Source: an uncultured Prevotella sp. (GTDB taxonomy: Bacteria > Bacteroidota > Bacteroidia > Bacteroidales > Bacteroidaceae). Taken from it: a stretch of DNA of 5,006 nucleotides. The stretch spans positions 1 to 5,006 of the forward strand of contig NZ_URNN01000181.1 in assembly GCF_900549175.1 (NCBI RefSeq). Direction: 5' to 3'. The notes beneath the pieces are model-generated. The model searched no databases. It was not told where the DNA came from and was given only the letters and a program-made list of their open reading frames with translations. The number at the start of each line of letters is the position of its first letter. The stretch's first letter is position 1. This document shows positions 3,962 to 5,006 of this stretch, piece after piece. Made by a program: the position numbers and the translations under genes.

Positions 3962-4925
3962 AAAATGCCTCTGTTGCTACAAAGAAATTGCAGATGACAG
4001 TTTGGACCGCTATCATCCGGCATGCGCATATAAGTTGTTCGGAACCAGAAAAATTCCTGAGCTGACATATACTAGAGACAATATAGAAGAACTGGCTCTG
4101 CAGGTGCTCGAAACAAGCACCTCCATAACAGGTGTACAGCCGAAACTGTCGCTGGACATAAACCGCGGCGGCAGAAACGAGCCCGACAAGCTTACCATTG
4201 TAGGACTATGGGGCAATTTCATTCTCAAGCCACAAAGCCATATATACGACTCCTTGCCGGAATTGGAAGACCTGACTATGAAGATGGCCGAAGCTGCCGG
4301 CATCGCAACAGCCAGACACGGACTGATACTGATGGGTGACGGAGAAATGGCATACATCACCCGACGCATGGACAGGGACGACAACGGAAAGAAGTATTCC
4401 ATGCTTGACATGTGCCAGCTGACAAACAGACTGACGGAACACAAGTACAGGGGTGCCTACCTTCAACTGGCCAACACCATCAAACGTTATTCCGCCTCAC
4501 CAATACTTGATGTGCAGCGCTTTTGGACCATAGTCATATTTTCATGGATAACAGGCAATTCAGACATGCACTGCAAAAACTTCTCTCTGATAGAGACCGA
4601 AGGCGTGGGCTATACCCTATCACCGGCATACGACCTTTTGGCTGTACTGCTAACAGGAATAAACGACAACGACGAACTGGCCATGCCGCTTGTGGGAGCC
4701 GGAACTGATAACGAAGAAGTGAACAGCGGATTCGACCGAAATTCATTCATCAGTGCGATGGAAGCCTCGGGAATAGAAGGGAAAATAGCCGAAAACATTA
4801 TCAACAAGCTGATAAGATGCCACGGCAAATGGTGTGACATCATAAGCTCTTCATTCGTTTCCGCAGAACTTATGGAAAGGTACAAATCGTTGATTGAAGA
4901 GAGAATAGGCAGACTGCAGCCGTAA
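3945..4925 (+). CDS. hipT: HipT-like Ser/Thr kinase toxin (HipA C-terminal domain family)
   Basis: This 326-residue protein is a HipA-family kinase. A Cys/His cluster (Cys8-X2-Cys11, His24-X2-Cys27) opens it and looks zinc-binding. The glycine-rich loop is STSITGVQPKLSL (58-70), with Ser60 and Thr62 in place of the SIS autophosphorylation sites described for E. coli HipT. NFILKP (91-96) supplies the ATP-binding Lys95 and LPELEDL (104-110) the helix Glu. GNSDMHCKNFS (204-214) carries catalytic Asp207 and Asn212, and SPAYDLL (226-232) carries metal-binding Asp230. All the kinase elements I can identify are present, so it should be active. HipA phosphorylates GltX and E. coli HipT phosphorylates TrpS; the target here cannot be read from sequence. 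The start gives a 17-nt overlap with hipS, so translation is probably coupled. Arginine codons are mostly AGA/AGG (11 of 18), against 1 of 17 in queH, compatible with acquisition by transfer. An orphan Hip-like kinase with another role is possible but less likely. Confidence 0.88.
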   Translation: MKKPIKKCLCCYKEIADDSLDRYHPACAYKLFGTRKIPELTYTRDNIEELALQVLETSTSITGVQPKLSLDINRGGRNEPDKLTIVGLWGNFILKPQSHIYDSLPELEDLTMKMAEAAGIATARHGLILMGDGEMAYITRRMDRDDNGKKYSMLDMCQLTNRLTEHKYRGAYLQLANTIKRYSASPILDVQRFWTIVIFSWITGNSDMHCKNFSLIETEGVGYTLSPAYDLLAVLLTGINDNDELAMPLVGAGTDNEEVNSGFDRNSFISAMEASGIEGKIAENIINKLIRCHGKWCDIISSSFVSAELMERYKSLIEERIGRLQP

Positions 4926-4943
4926 GCTGTTGAAAGTGTAGGA

Positions 4944-4980
4944 AGTTAAGGAGTTAAAGGGAGTTAAGGAGTTAAGCCAA
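4944..4980. repeat. AGTTAAGG-type intergenic repeat, exact inverted copy of 2050-2086
   Basis: The plus strand reads AGTTAAGG, AGTTAAAGGG, AGTTAAGG, AGTTAAGCCAA. All 37 bases equal the reverse complement of 2050-2086, and the identity stops at 4981. It begins 18 nt after the hipT stop codon, so it would be in the operon's 3' untranslated region as a purine-rich strand. No T-rich terminator is visible between 4926 and the window end, and no other gene is seen there. Confidence 0.9.
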
Positions 4981-5006
4981 TAGCCTGACAAGCACAAATC
5001 ATTGCC

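Noticed and set aside
3635..4925. A single hipA gene broken by a frameshift
   Set aside because: The two reading frames overlap by 17 nt, the upstream one ends after a complete N-terminal domain, and the kinase has its own start with an N-terminal Cys/His motif. The organisation also matches known HipBST operons.
4926..5006. Intrinsic terminator after hipT
   Set aside because: No stem followed by a T-run is visible; only the purine-rich repeat is present.
1..5006. Insertion sequence or transposase, tRNA or rRNA gene
   Set aside because: No transposase-like protein, paired terminal repeats with a transposase, or tRNA/rRNA signatures were recognised on either strand.

Overview
The window looks like chromosomal DNA of a Bacteroidales bacterium (Bacteroides/Prevotella-like). 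This rests on four things: an OmpP1/FadL-type outer-membrane barrel of the kind typical of that order, several TAnnTTTG-type -7 promoter elements, A/T-rich leaders with weak Shine-Dalgarno sequences, and short nested repeats in nearly every intergenic gap. The genus is not determined.

Layout. Positions 1-357 hold no gene. They contain a 56-bp tandem repeat (1-168), a hairpin made of two near-palindromic 12-mers (167-203), and a 21-bp tandem repeat (262-345) with an inverted arm (238-253). A 528-residue outer-membrane beta-barrel gene follows on the minus strand (358-1944). A gap with inverted TTAACTCC-type repeats separates it from queH (2112-2696, minus), an epoxyqueuosine reductase of the queuosine tRNA-modification pathway. 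A divergent promoter region (2697-2868) leads on the plus strand to a small FlK-like hotdog thioesterase (2869-3252).

The most interesting part is a plus-strand, three-gene overlapping operon at 3438-4925. It encodes a HipB-like HTH repressor, a separate HipA-N-terminal-domain protein (HipS-like) and a HipA-type kinase (HipT-like). This is the architecture of the tripartite HipBST toxin-antitoxin family known from enteropathogenic E. coli, here in a diverged Bacteroidales form. The kinase has an N-terminal Cys/His cluster and an S-I-T glycine-rich-loop motif, and all the catalytic residues I can identify are present. Upstream of hipB lie three copies of a 21-22 bp repeat (core CCC-N4-GGG) whose cores are centred 40 and 41 bp apart. 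The first two copies form a 15-bp inverted repeat around a -7 element, which strongly suggests an autoregulatory operator. The same inverted repeat, with T-tracts on both sides, could also end transcription.

The queH-thioesterase-hip segment is bounded by exact 37-bp copies of an intergenic repeat in opposite orientation (2050-2086 and 4944-4980). Apart from the divergent arrangement of queH and the thioesterase gene, I see no functional link between the hip operon and its neighbours.
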